Source: Sandaracinus sp. (GTDB taxonomy: Bacteria > Myxococcota_A > Polyangia > Polyangiales > Houyiibacteriaceae). Taken from it: a stretch of DNA of 47,689 bases. This document shows, one piece after another, positions 35,119 to 44,338 of the stretch. The stretch is taken from the NCBI GenBank assembly GCA_002699025.1, contig PABA01000076.1, positions 1-47,689 on the forward strand. The letters are read 5' to 3'. The position numbers and the translations under genes are program-made. The notes beneath the pieces were generated by a model. It was not told the origin of the DNA and made no database searches. It saw only the letters and a program-made list of their open reading frames with translations. Within the stretch, counting starts at the first letter, position 1, and each line of letters begins with the position of its first letter.

Positions 35119-35141
35119 GCTTGCCAGCGGGCCCGTGGGGC
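35119..35141. repeat. 23-bp dispersed intergenic repeat, copy 2
   Basis: GCTTGCCAGCGGGCCCGTGG followed by GGC, one mismatch from the minus strand of 19525-19547. It starts five bases after the ATPase stop and lies between convergent genes, as the first copy does. Confidence 0.6.
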
Positions 35142-35214
35142 AGCCAGGCGACTTCGCCGCGCGCTGATCCCGGGCGCCGCCCCACGGGGCGAGGCGGCGG
35201 AGCGGCCCGCGGGC

Positions 35215-38200
35215 TCAGAAGGGCGGCAGGCAGGCGCCGAAGGTGCAGTTGGGGCGCGACGCCGGGCAGTCCGCGTCCCGCGCGCAGCTCCCGCAGAGCC
35301 CCGTCGCGAGGCAGGCGTCCGCGCCGAGGTCGCGGCAGGCGTCCTGGCTCGCGCAGGGCGTGCAGCCGGCGTCGGAGATCGCGCCGCAGCCCGCCTCGCA
35401 GCTCAGGCTCCCACCGACGTAGCCGCGGGCCTCGCAGGAGTCGCCCCCGAAGTCGCTCCCGTCGCAGACCTCGTCGCTGCTCCGCCGCCCGTCCCCGCAG
35501 CGCCCGCAGCCGCTCGTGTCGAAGGCGCAGCTCCCGTCGCAGGCGAGCGCGCCCGAGTCGAAGCCGAGCGTCGTGCAGCGGAGGCCCCGGAGGTCGCCGC
35601 CATCGCAGACCTCGCCGGCCCCCGCCTCACCGTCCCCGCAGGTCGGCGCCTCGGAGGTCGGCGTCACGAGCTGCACGATCATCGGCCCGGGCAGGCTCAG
35701 CTCGGGGCTCCCCGCCGGGTCCAGGACGAGCGAGTAGGTGGGGCTCGCCCAGCCGAGCGCCTCGCCCCCGAGCGCCAGATCCACCTCGCCCACCACGAGC
35801 TCCCCCGTGTAGACCACGTCGCCGCCCTCGCCCCCGCCGTCCTGCGGCGCGAGCCAGGCGATCACCTCGCCGAAGGAGCCGACGACCGCCGGCGCGACCT
35901 CCGCCTCCGCCGGCAACGCGAGCGTGATGGACCAGCCCCCCTCGGTCGCGGCCTCGAGCGCGCAGTCCTCCTGGCAGAGCGGCAGCGCCACGGCCACGTC
36001 CGCCTCGGCCAGCACGGCGACCTCGCCGTCCAGGAGGATGCGACGGAGCTCGGGCGTGTCGCAGAGCACGCCCCGGCCGTTGGCGTCGAGGTCCCGCTGC
36101 TTCGCGTTCGCCACCGTCGGGCAGTTGTCATCCGCGTCCGGGACGCCGTCGTCATCGTCGTCCGCGTCGCAGGCGTCGCCCTCGCCGTCCCAGTCCGAGT
36201 CGACCTGACCGTCCGCGTCCGCGACCGCGGGGCAGAAGTCGCAAGCGTCCCCCACGCCGTCGCCGTCGGCGTCCTCGGCGCCCCCCTCCGCGCGCGGGCA
36301 GAGGTCCTCCTCGTCGGGCACGCCGTCCCCGTCGTCGTCCTCGTCGCAGGCCGCGCCGAGGCCGTCCCCGTCCGCGTCCGAGAGGTCGTCGCCGGGCTCG
36401 AAGGGCCGATCGGGGCAGCGGTCGCGGCCGTTGATCACGCCGTCTCCGTCGTCGTCCGCGCAGTCCGCGGGATCCTCCCCCGGGAAGGTCGGGCAGACAT
36501 CGTCCTCGTCGGGCACACCGTCCCCGTCGTCGTCCTCGTCGCAGGGCGCCCCGAGGCCGTCGCCGTCGAGGTCCAGCCGGAGCCGGTGCGCCGTCGCCAC
36601 GTCCGGGCAGAGGTCGCTCTCGTTCGCCGTCCCGTCGCCGTCCCGGTCGAGGTCGCACTCGTCGCCGATGCCGTCCCCGTCGAGGTCCGCCTCCTGATCG
36701 TCGCCCGTGAGCAGGGGGCAGAGGTCCTCGTCGCTCGGCACGAGATCGCCGTCCGGGTCGGCGCCGAGGCAGGCCGCGAGCTGAGCGAAGCGACCCGGAT
36801 CGCCGAAGAGCGCCTGCGCGCCGCGCTCCGAGGTGAAGGCGCTCTCGGCGACGACGAGCACGGCGTTGCACTCCTGCCCGGCGTCCAGCTCGCCGGCCTC
36901 CTCGAGGAGCGCCGCGGCCACGAGGAGGTGGTCGAAGAAGTCGACGACGCCGTCGCGCTCGCTGGCGAGGGCGAGCGCGAGGCCCGCGAGCCGGGCGGAC
37001 GCGGCCGGGCCGATGCCGGCGTAGGTGCCGTCCGGCGTGAGCGGCTCCGTGCGGAGCTCGGGGTAGCGCCCCCCCGTCGCCAGGAGCTCGAGGGGGAGCT
37101 GCACGAGCCTCCCGTTCGCATGCGTCTCGCCCGGGAGCAGCGGCACGTAGTCCGCGAGCGTGAGGCGGAGGCCGCGCCCGTCGACGCCGTCGCAGGTCAG
37201 CTCGCAGCGCTCGCCCCCGGTCTGGCCGGCCAGGTGGGAGCCGAAGAAGTAGGCGAGGCCCTCGGCGACCGCGCCGCTCGCGCCCTCGCCCGCGAGGCCG
37301 GCGCTCTCCTCGATGAAGGCGTGTGCCACCTCGTGACCGAGGAGCCGGGGCGAGCTCTCGTCGCCGCCGATGCGCACGAAGTCGCACTGCGCGTCGTAGG
37401 AGCCGGCGGGCCCGTCCTCGCCCTCGCCCGGATCGCGATCGCGCGCGAAGAGCTGGAGCCGCGACGGCGCGCCGTAGCCGAAGAGGCTCGCGAGACCCGA
37501 GCCCAGCGCGTCGAGCTCGACGCCGGCGCGACCGGCGAGCTGGTGCGTCCGCCGCGTGTAGCCGTCGGCCGTGGCGAGGCAGCCTCCGTCGAGGCACTCG
37601 ATGAGCGGGGCGAAGGCGAGGAGGGAGCTCGATTGGCAGTCGGCGTGGCGCATGCCTTCGAGGTCGTGCGTGGTCCGCGCCGGGGCGTCGCCACGGGAGG
37701 TGCTCCAGCTCTCGAGGACCTCGCCGCTCGTGGCGCCGACGAAGGCGTGGAGCGTGAAGGCGGGGCCGCCCGCGGGCTCGACCGGGAGGCGGATCTGCCA
37801 GACGGGCTCGGGCGGGCGGAGCGGCTCCGGGCGCGCCTCGAGGGGCAGGCTGACGCGATCGTCCCACCAGCCGAGGCGGGGCCGGCCGGCCGGCGCGGGG
37901 TCGCTCACGTCCCGGGCGCGGGCGAGGATCGCGACGGCCTCGGTCGGGCCGACGAGGTCGCGGGGGAGCTCGCCGAGACCGCTCGCCCAGCGGAGCGTGC
38001 CGCGCACGAGGCGCTCCCCGTCCAGCGTCAGCGCCGCGCGCGCGCCGATGACCTCGAGCCCGGCGTGCACCTGCCGGAAGACCACCTGGTCCCAGCGGTC
38101 GTCTCCGACCGCGAGGGGGCGGCTCCGGGCGAGGCGGGCCTCCTCTGGATCGGCGACGTCGAAGAGCGCGCCGTAGCGCTCGAGGAAGCGGCGGGCGCGG

Positions 38201-38769
38201 GCTTCGGGGGTGGCCCCCTCGAGCGGGAGGTCGGCCTCCACGCGGCGCGGGCGGCCGTCCGGGTCGGCAGCGACGCGGCTCCCGGGGGCCGCCTCCGCGA
38301 GCCGGGCGCGGGCCTCGGCCGCGCGGCTGACGACGACGGTCCGGGCGGTGGAGGCGAGGAGCTCGTCGCCGCGGAGGAGGCGCGCGCCGAGCGGGACCTC
38401 GACCTCCGGGGTGCGTCCCGCGTCGTCGAGGACGAAGCCGGGGAAGAGCTGCTCGCCGCGGGCGCGATCGAGGGCGACGGTGGTGGGGGGGAGGCCGCGG
38501 GCGCGGAGCTCGAGCGTCAGCCCCGCGGCGTCCGCGTCGCCCGCGTCGAAGGCGACGGTGACGTCCGCCCGATCCCCGGGCACGGCGGCGCCGGCGGCCG
38601 GAGCCGTGATGGCGAGCGATGCGGAGGAGCTCGCGGCGTCGGGGACGCGGCCGTCCGCCGGTCGAGCATCGGCGGCGCCACCGTCGGACGGGGGCGCGTC
38701 GTCGTCGCCGCACGCCGGGGCGGCCGCCAGGAGGAGCACGAGGAGGGAGCACGGGAGAGAGCGAAGCAC
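35215..38769 (-). CDS. Thermolysin-like metalloprotease lipoprotein with TSP3 repeats
   Basis: An 1184-residue secreted protein. The leader ends at lipobox Cys20 (APAC). Residues 40-400 look like an Ig-like module and an FTP/PepSY propeptide (RFLERYGALFDVADPEEA, VFRQVHAGLEVIGARAALTL). The zinc motif HEVAH is at 479-483 with a third ligand Glu503 in VAEGLAYFFG, the 20-residue spacing of M4/thermolysin peptidases. From about 655 to 870 are calcium-binding thrombospondin type-3 repeats (DLDGDGIGDECDLDRDGDG and similar). The C-terminus is Cys-rich, with DUF4215-like CGDGEAGAGEVCDGGD units. Start GTG 38769 is chosen for the signal peptide; there is no ribosome-binding site. Confidence 0.88.
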   Translation of the reverse strand: MLRSLPCSLLVLLLAAAPACGDDDAPPSDGGAADARPADGRVPDAASSSASLAITAPAAGAAVPGDRADVTVAFDAGDADAAGLTLELRARGLPPTTVALDRARGEQLFPGFVLDDAGRTPEVEVPLGARLLRGDELLASTARTVVVSRAAEARARLAEAAPGSRVAADPDGRPRRVEADLPLEGATPEARARRFLERYGALFDVADPEEARLARSRPLAVGDDRWDQVVFRQVHAGLEVIGARAALTLDGERLVRGTLRWASGLGELPRDLVGPTEAVAILARARDVSDPAPAGRPRLGWWDDRVSLPLEARPEPLRPPEPVWQIRLPVEPAGGPAFTLHAFVGATSGEVLESWSTSRGDAPARTTHDLEGMRHADCQSSSLLAFAPLIECLDGGCLATADGYTRRTHQLAGRAGVELDALGSGLASLFGYGAPSRLQLFARDRDPGEGEDGPAGSYDAQCDFVRIGGDESSPRLLGHEVAHAFIEESAGLAGEGASGAVAEGLAYFFGSHLAGQTGGERCELTCDGVDGRGLRLTLADYVPLLPGETHANGRLVQLPLELLATGGRYPELRTEPLTPDGTYAGIGPAASARLAGLALALASERDGVVDFFDHLLVAAALLEEAGELDAGQECNAVLVVAESAFTSERGAQALFGDPGRFAQLAACLGADPDGDLVPSDEDLCPLLTGDDQEADLDGDGIGDECDLDRDGDGTANESDLCPDVATAHRLRLDLDGDGLGAPCDEDDDGDGVPDEDDVCPTFPGEDPADCADDDGDGVINGRDRCPDRPFEPGDDLSDADGDGLGAACDEDDDGDGVPDEEDLCPRAEGGAEDADGDGVGDACDFCPAVADADGQVDSDWDGEGDACDADDDDDGVPDADDNCPTVANAKQRDLDANGRGVLCDTPELRRILLDGEVAVLAEADVAVALPLCQEDCALEAATEGGWSITLALPAEAEVAPAVVGSFGEVIAWLAPQDGGGEGGDVVYTGELVVGEVDLALGGEALGWASPTYSLVLDPAGSPELSLPGPMIVQLVTPTSEAPTCGDGEAGAGEVCDGGDLRGLRCTTLGFDSGALACDGSCAFDTSGCGRCGDGRRSSDEVCDGSDFGGDSCEARGYVGGSLSCEAGCGAISDAGCTPCASQDACRDLGADACLATGLCGSCARDADCPASRPNCTFGACLPPF

Positions 38770-39312
38770 CGGGGGAGTGTCGGGGCGGGCGCACCGCGGG
38801 GGCGCTCGATCGGCGCTCGATCGGCGCTCGGCGACGAATCGGACCGGACCCACGCGACCCGCACAGCCGCGGAGCGCACAGCCACGACCGGACCGCGAAC
38901 GCACAGCGGCGAGCACACAGCCGCGAGCACACAGCCGCGACCACACCGGGAGCGCACGGCCGCGTGCGCACAGCCGCGACCGGACCGCGAGCGCACCGCC
39001 GCGACCACACAGCCCCGAGCGCACAGCCGCGACCACACAGCCGCGACCACACACCCGCGACCCACACAGCCACGACCGGACCGCCGCGAGCGCACAGCCG
39101 CGAGCGCACCGCGAGCGCACCGCCGCAACCGGACCCTCGCGAGGGCCCCCGCGCACGAGTTGGAACACAATTAAAACACGTTGAAGTGTCCAAAATGGAG
39201 CCCCAGCTTGTCTCCTGCGACCGTCGCCCCTTCCCCACAGCCCACGGTGCACAGGGGGCGCGACGGCCACTGCGCTCGGCCCGGCGCCGGCCCGGACCAC
39301 GGAGGAGCCCCC
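38770..39312. other. 543-bp divergent gap, mostly minisatellite
   Basis: It separates the metalloprotease gene (minus) and the truncated haemoglobin gene (plus). It contains an 11-bp repeat GGCGCTCGATC at 38801-38830 and the 14-bp array listed separately. After 39140 a short AT-richer stretch (AACACAATTAAAACACGTTG, 39163-39182) could hold promoter elements for the haemoglobin gene. No gene is seen. Confidence 0.6.
38850..39138. repeat. 14-bp degenerate minisatellite, GCGACCACACAGCC-like
   Basis: About twenty units of 11-15 bp, mostly 14, built from GCGAGC or GCGACC followed by ACACAGCC, GCACAGCC or GGACC. Open frames through it encode low-complexity Arg/Thr/Ala/His peptides that I do not consider real. 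Confidence 0.85.
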
Positions 39313-39750
39313 ATGAGCTACACCCCACCCCCCGCGCCCCGCGACCTCGAGGCCCAGCGCGCGCGCTTCCCCGTCGCCGCCATCGAGGAGCTCGTCCACA
39401 CCTTCTACGGGCAGGTGCGCGAGGACGCCGTGCTCGGACCCATCTTCGCTCGCCGCATCGACGCCTGGCCGCCGCACCTCGCGCGCATGGTCACCTTCTG
39501 GCGCTCGGTGCTGCGGAGCGAGCCCGCCTTCACGGCCTCGCCCCGCGGCAACCCGCGCGCGCTCCACGCCCGCATCGAGGAGCTCCAGCTCGCCCACTTC
39601 GATCGCTGGCTGGGGCTCTTCCGCAAGACCGCCGAGCGCGTCTGGGCCGAGGACCCGGCGGCCGCCGCCGAGGTGACGCGACGGGCGCGGCGCATCGCGC
39701 GCACGCTCGCGGGCGACGTGCGCGCGAGAGCCGGGGGCGCGCGGCCGTGA
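39313..39750 (+). CDS. Group III truncated haemoglobin
   Basis: A 145-residue globin. The group III signatures are HTFYGQVREDAVLGPIF (Phe31-Tyr32, B-helix), WPPHLARMVTFWRSVL, the RGNPRALH segment and LAHFDRWLGLF with the likely proximal His95. Group III truncated globins bind oxygen and are linked to NO or redox stress, with function still debated. ATG at 39313 has GGAGGAG at ideal distance. Its stop overlaps the downstream regulator's GTG start, so the two are coupled. Confidence 0.92.
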   Translation: MSYTPPPAPRDLEAQRARFPVAAIEELVHTFYGQVREDAVLGPIFARRIDAWPPHLARMVTFWRSVLRSEPAFTASPRGNPRALHARIEELQLAHFDRWLGLFRKTAERVWAEDPAAAAEVTRRARRIARTLAGDVRARAGGARP

Positions 39751-40415
39751 GCGCGCGGGCGAAGGCCAGCGAGGATCCGCAGGGCGAGATCCTCGACGCG
39801 CTGCGCCGCGAGGGGCCGCGCACCGTGGACGCGCTCCGGGCGCGGCTGGGGCTCTCGAAGACCGCCACCCGGGGGCACCTGCTGCGGCTCGAGCGGGCGG
39901 GGCTCGTGGAGCGGGCGGAGGCGCCGCCGACCGCGGGGCGCGGGCGGCCACCGCTGATGTTCCGGCTCACCGAGCGCGGCGACGCGCGCTTCCCCACGCG
40001 GGACGGCGAGCTGCTCGAGCGGCTCCTCCGCTTCCTCGAGCGCGAGGGGGAGAGCGAGCTCGTGGAGCGCTTCTTCGAGGGGATCTGGCGCGAGCGGCGC
40101 GCGGGCTTCGCCCGGGCGCTCGGCGACCGGCCGGCGGAGGTCGGCGCCCGGGAGCGGCAGGCGCGGCTCGTGGAGCTGCTCGAGCGGACCGGCTTCATGC
40201 CGGCGATCGAGCGCGGCGGCGAGGAGGGCCGGCGCCTGGTGGTGAAGGCGTGCCACTGCCCGCTCCCGGCGGCCGTGCGCGCGACCCGGGTGCCCTGCCG
40301 GCTCGAGGCGCGCTTCGTCGCGGAGGCGCTCGGGGGCCGCTTGGTCTCGACCTCGATCGCCGAGACCCGGCGCGAGCCCTGCGCGTTCGAGGTCGAGCTC
40401 GAGCCGCCCGGCTGA
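39747..40415 (+). CDS. SufR-like winged-helix regulator with a Cys cluster
   Basis: A 222-residue transcriptional regulator. The winged helix at about 10-80 includes LSKTATRGHLLRLERAGLV and the wing GRGRPPLMFRLTERG, as in SufR/DeoR-type proteins. The C-terminus has Cys169, Cys171, Cys184 and Cys212. The C171-x12-C184 spacing and a later Cys match the SufR iron-sulfur ligand pattern (C-x12-C-...-C), so a redox- or NO-sensitive cluster is likely. GTG at 39747 overlaps the haemoglobin stop as GTGA. It probably regulates the globin operon in response to iron, NO or oxidant; that is inference. Confidence 0.87.
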   Translation: MSARAKASEDPQGEILDALRREGPRTVDALRARLGLSKTATRGHLLRLERAGLVERAEAPPTAGRGRPPLMFRLTERGDARFPTRDGELLERLLRFLEREGESELVERFFEGIWRERRAGFARALGDRPAEVGARERQARLVELLERTGFMPAIERGGEEGRRLVVKACHCPLPAAVRATRVPCRLEARFVAEALGGRLVSTSIAETRREPCAFEVELEPPG

Positions 40416-40614
40416 AGCAGCCACAGGAACCGGAACCGGCCACCGCGCCCGCTCGCCCTTCCATGGCCGCGTTCCCCACGGGGTGTGTCGCCTCACGAAG
40501 CGGAAGACCCCGGCTCCCCGCTCGCCCTCCGTGGCCCAGTCCCCGGAGCCCCGCGGCCCACGGCCGCTCGCCGCCCACGCCGGCGACCCCGCGGTCCACG
40601 GCCGCAGCTCGCGC

Positions 40615-40971
40615 TCAGCCGAAGGTCCAGCCGCCGCGGGGGAGCATGAGCTGGATCGCTCCGACCACCAGGATCCACCCGATCGCGAGAACGAACGCGA
40701 CGCTGACCTCGCCCCGTTCGCGGGCCCGGAGCTGCGCGGGGATGGAGAGGAGGAGGCCGAGGACGGCGAACGCCATCGAGAACGCCATCACGCCGTCGCC
40801 GAGCAGGAAGAGGCCGTGGAGGATGAGGAGCGCCTCGAGGACGACGCCCAGGCAGGTGACGGTGATCGACGCTGGCGTCCAGAGCGTGAAGGGGTCCTCG
40901 CGGCCCTCGACGCTCTCGGCTTCGCCCTGTGGGCCGCTTTGTGAACTAGGTTCACTCATCAGGTCGAGCAT
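40615..40971 (-). CDS. Small three-helix membrane protein
   Basis: A 118-residue protein with about 30 hydrophilic residues and three hydrophobic helices: ITVTCLGVVLEALLILHGLF, DGVMAFSMAFAVLGLLLSI and VSVAFVLAIGWILVVGAIQL. No family is recognised. ATG at 40971 or 40959 may be the start; neither has a good ribosome-binding site. The longer open frame upstream runs into a repeat array. Confidence 0.7.
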   Translation of the reverse strand: MLDLMSEPSSQSGPQGEAESVEGREDPFTLWTPASITVTCLGVVLEALLILHGLFLLGDGVMAFSMAFAVLGLLLSIPAQLRARERGEVSVAFVLAIGWILVVGAIQLMLPRGGWTFG

Positions 40972-40986
40972 ACGCGCCGCCGGCGC

Positions 40987-41156
40987 GGGTCTACCTTCCG
41001 GCGCGGGTCTACCTTCCGACACCGGTCCACCTTCCGACGCCCGTGCAGCTTCGGGCGCCCGTCCACCTTCCGGCGCACGCCCGCCTCTCCAGCGTCCGCC
41101 TTCCGACGCCCGTCGTGCTGGTGCCCGTCCACCTCTCCAGCGTCCGCCTTCCAGCC
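40987..41156. repeat. 18-bp degenerate tandem repeat (TCTACCTTCCG-like)
   Basis: Units begin at 40987, 41005, 41023, 41041 and 41059 with consensus GGGTCCACCTTCCGGCGC; later units vary in length (15-18 bp) and show CTCTCCAGCG. It lies between the small membrane protein and the metallophosphoesterase gene. Confidence 0.8.
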
Positions 41157-41246
41157 CCGTCGGCGAAGGCCGCGGCGCCCGGAGCCGCTCCGAGGAGCCG
41201 CCACGAGCCCATCCCGTTTCGGGAGCAGCGGCGCTACGCTCCCTCG

Positions 41247-42281
41247 ATGCTCCCCTCCACGCCGGGCTCGCGCGCCGTCCTGTCCGCTCCCTGGCGCGCG
41301 CCGCGTCGCCGGGGGCTCCTGGCGCTGGGGCTGCTGGTCCTCGGGGCCTGCCGGAGCGAGGCCGGGCTCGAGCTCGTCGACGCCCTCGAGCCGGAGGACT
41401 ACACGGTCGTCGTCCTCCCCGACAGCCAGATCGCCGCCGCCGGCTTCCCGGAGGCCATCGACGCCCAGGTCGACTGGATCACCGCGCACGCCGACGCGCT
41501 GCACCTCGCCGCCGTCGTCCACGTCGGGGACATCGTCGACGACAACACCGACCCGACGCAGTGGGCCGCCGCGTCGCGCTACGCCGAGCTCGCCGCCGTG
41601 GCGCCGACGCTGGTCGTGCCGGGGAACCACGACTACGGGCCCGGCGGCAGCGCGGCCTCCCGCCAGACGAACGTCGACGAGCACTTCTCGGAGCACGAGA
41701 TGGCCCGCCTCGCCCTGCGGCACGGCTCCTTCCCCGCCAGCAGCGTGGAGAACTCCTTCCAGCTCGTCGACGTGCCCGGCGAGCGCGACCTCCTGCTCCT
41801 CGGCCTCGAGTTCGGCCCCCGCGACGACGCGATCGAGTGGGCGCGCGGCGTCCTCGACGACCACCCTGGGGCGCGCGTGCTCCTCTCCACGCACGCCTAC
41901 CTCTACTCGGACGACACGCGCTACGACCGGGCGCGGGAGGACCAGCTCTGGAGCCCGTACTCCTACGGGCTCGCGGCGGGCGGCGTGAACGACGGCGAGG
42001 AGCTCTTCGAGGGGCTGATCCGCGCGCGCGACGAGATCGACGTCGTCGTCTGCGGCCACGTGCTGAACGACGGCACCGGCCTGCGCACGGACCGCCAGGA
42101 TGCCGGCGGCGTCGTGCACCAGATGCTCGCGAACTACCAGTTCTACCCGATGGGCGGCGCCGGCTATCTGCGCCTCTTGGTCTTCCGGGGCGACGGCCGG
42201 GTCGAGGTGCGGACCTACTCGCCGCTGCTCGAGGTGGAGCTCGTGGATCCCGATCAGCGCTTCGAGCTCGCCCTCGACTGA
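41247..42281 (+). CDS. Metallophosphoesterase lipoprotein
   Basis: A 344-residue lipoprotein: basic leader, lipobox LVLGAC (Cys35) and a calcineurin-like phosphoesterase domain. Metal-site motifs in order are LPDSQ (Asp59), HVGDIVDD (Asp95), VPGNHD (Asn127, His128), LLSTHAYLY and CGHVLND. The domain resembles cell-surface phosphoesterases of unknown substrate; phosphatase, nuclease and phospholipase activities occur in the superfamily. ATG at 41247 gives the complete signal peptide. The Ser/Thr kinase gene follows 148 bp downstream on the same strand. Confidence 0.92.
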   Translation: MLPSTPGSRAVLSAPWRAPRRRGLLALGLLVLGACRSEAGLELVDALEPEDYTVVVLPDSQIAAAGFPEAIDAQVDWITAHADALHLAAVVHVGDIVDDNTDPTQWAAASRYAELAAVAPTLVVPGNHDYGPGGSAASRQTNVDEHFSEHEMARLALRHGSFPASSVENSFQLVDVPGERDLLLLGLEFGPRDDAIEWARGVLDDHPGARVLLSTHAYLYSDDTRYDRAREDQLWSPYSYGLAAGGVNDGEELFEGLIRARDEIDVVVCGHVLNDGTGLRTDRQDAGGVVHQMLANYQFYPMGGAGYLRLLVFRGDGRVEVRTYSPLLEVELVDPDQRFELALD

Positions 42282-42429
42282 CTCCGGGGGACCGCCGCGG
42301 ATCTCCCTCGCGCGCCGCGCGCTCGCCGCGTCGATCCCCCGCGCCGATCCCCGGCGCGCTGCCCGCTCGATGCCGGCCGAGCGAGCCGACGCCTCGACGC
42401 GCCACGGGGCCCCTGAGATACTCCGCGCG

Positions 42430-44289
42430 ATGGGGCAGGACCGGGACGAGAGCGTGGAAGACGTCGCGCTCGCGAGCACGCAGGCCTCGATCCCGCCTGC
42501 GCCCGTGGCGCCGAAGACGAAGGAGCTGCACGCGGGCATGGTGCTCCACGGCACCTACGAGCTCGAGCGGCGGCTCGGGCAGGGCGGCATGGGCGAGGTG
42601 TGGAAGGCCAAGCACCTCCGGCTCCCGAAGCCGGTCGCGATCAAGGTGCTGCTCCCGTCCATCCAGAGCAGCGGCGAGGTGGTCGCCCGCTTCCAGCGCG
42701 AGGCGGAGATCGGCTCGCGCCTCGCGCACCCGAACATCGTCCACGTCTTCGACTTCAACACGCTCGAGGATGGCCGGCGCTACCTCGCCATGGACTTCCT
42801 CGAGGGGGAGGCGCTCGCCGATCGGATGGAGCGCGGGCGCATGCGCTACGCGGAGGTCGCGCCCATCGTCGAGCAGGCGGGGCTCGGGCTGCGCGTCGCC
42901 CACGAGGCGGGCGTGGTCCATCGGGACCTGAAGCCGGACAACCTCTTCTTGGCGAACGATCCGAACTCGGACCCGCCCTACCGCGTGAAGATCCTCGACT
43001 TCGGGATCTCGAAGATCCAGACGGCCGACCGCTCGCTCACGCGCGACCAGGCGGTGATGGGCACGCCGGGCTACATGGCGCCGGAGCAGGCCATGGGGCA
43101 GACGGCGAAGCTCGGGCCGGAGGCGGACCAGTTCTCGCTCGGGGCCATCGTCTACGAGATGCTCTCGGGGGAGATCGCCTTCGGCGGGACGACCCTCGCG
43201 GAGATCGTGCTGAAGGTCGTGCAGGAGACGCCGCCGCCGCTCGAGGAGGTCGCGCCGGACGTGCCCGCGCATGCCGCCGCGGCGGTGCGGCGGGCGATGG
43301 CGAAGGACCCGGCGGAGCGCTTCCCGAGCGTGGCGGAGTTCGTGGCGGCGTTCCTCGGGCGGGGCGCCGCGGCGTCGCCCGCGGTCGGAGGGGTCGGGGC
43401 GAGCTCGGGTGGCGCGATCCCGGCGACCGCGACCTACGACGAGCCGGTGGAGAGCGTGGCCCCACCGGCCGCGGCGCCGGCCAGGTCGGCGTCCCCCTCG
43501 GCGCCCACGCTCGGCGCCGACGAGGTCGCGGCGGCGCCCGCCGAGCCGGCGATGGGCGGGGGCACGCGCCTCGGCCTCGTCGCCCTGGCCGTCGTCGCGC
43601 TCGTCGGGGGCGGCGTGGCCGTCGGGCTGAGCGTGGCGGGCGGCGGCGAGGACGAGGCGAGCGTCGCGGATGGGGCGGGCCCGAGCTCGAGCGAGGCAGA
43701 GCGCGGAGGCACGGACGAAGCGACCGCTCCGGGCGACGGCGCGAACGACGACGGCGCGAGCGAGGCCAGCGCGAACGACGGCGCGAGCGAGGCCGGCCCG
43801 AACGACGACGCGAACGTGGCCGGCCCGAACGGCGACGGCGCGAACGAGGCCGCCGCGGACGACGGCGCGAGCGAGGCCGCGACGCCGGACGACGGCGCGA
43901 GCGAGGCCGCGACGCCGGACGACGGCGCGAACGAGGCCGCGACGCCGGACGACGGCGCGAACGAGACCGCCGCCGAACGGAACGACGACGCGCCGCGCGT
44001 GACGATGCGTGGCGCGAGCGGCATGAGCGCGCTCCCCCCCGAGGTGCGGGAGCTCCTCGAGCAAGCGCGGGCGGCGCTCGGCCAGGGCGACTCGGCTCGC
44101 GCGCTCCAGCTCGCTCAGCGCTCCATCCGCGTGCAGCGGACCCCCGTCGCGTTCGAGATCATGGCGAAGGCCTACTGCCTCCGCCACGACCTCGGCGGCG
44201 CGAACGCCATGGCGCGGAACCTCCGGGGCGCCGCCCGGCGCCGCGCCACGCGCTTCTGCGCGCGCCACGACGTCACCCTCGCGCGATGA
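42430..44289 (+). CDS. Transmembrane Ser/Thr protein kinase with repeat tail
   Basis: A 619-residue Hanks-type kinase. Glycine loop GQGGMGEV (50-57), Lys72 in VAIKVL, HRDLKPDN with Asp166, DFG at 190-192, GTPGYMAPEQ in the activation segment. After a Pro/Ala linker one membrane helix (380-403) leads to an exported region: an acidic stretch of 10-residue repeats (DDGASEAATP-like, about 425-520) and a C-terminal helical part with PPEVRELLEQARAALGQGDS, TPR-like in look. The signal sensed is unknown. ATG at 42430 is followed at once by an acidic leader. It is convergent with the aldo/keto reductase. Confidence 0.92.
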   Translation: MGQDRDESVEDVALASTQASIPPAPVAPKTKELHAGMVLHGTYELERRLGQGGMGEVWKAKHLRLPKPVAIKVLLPSIQSSGEVVARFQREAEIGSRLAHPNIVHVFDFNTLEDGRRYLAMDFLEGEALADRMERGRMRYAEVAPIVEQAGLGLRVAHEAGVVHRDLKPDNLFLANDPNSDPPYRVKILDFGISKIQTADRSLTRDQAVMGTPGYMAPEQAMGQTAKLGPEADQFSLGAIVYEMLSGEIAFGGTTLAEIVLKVVQETPPPLEEVAPDVPAHAAAAVRRAMAKDPAERFPSVAEFVAAFLGRGAAASPAVGGVGASSGGAIPATATYDEPVESVAPPAAAPARSASPSAPTLGADEVAAAPAEPAMGGGTRLGLVALAVVALVGGGVAVGLSVAGGGEDEASVADGAGPSSSEAERGGTDEATAPGDGANDDGASEASANDGASEAGPNDDANVAGPNGDGANEAAADDGASEAATPDDGASEAATPDDGANEAATPDDGANETAAERNDDAPRVTMRGASGMSALPPEVRELLEQARAALGQGDSARALQLAQRSIRVQRTPVAFEIMAKAYCLRHDLGGANAMARNLRGAARRRATRFCARHDVTLAR

Positions 44290-44338
44290 GAGCGCCGGGC
44301 GCGCGTCGCTCCCTCCCCGTCGCGCTCTCCCCCGGCGC

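Noticed and set aside
38850-39170. Small protein genes in the 14-bp repeat
   Set aside because: All frames give Arg/Thr/His/Ala low-complexity peptides without start signals, and composition follows the repeat.
34255-39174. A 1639-codon plus-strand frame
   Set aside because: It is a wrong-frame reading of the ATPase gene followed by antisense of the metalloprotease gene, ending in the minisatellite.
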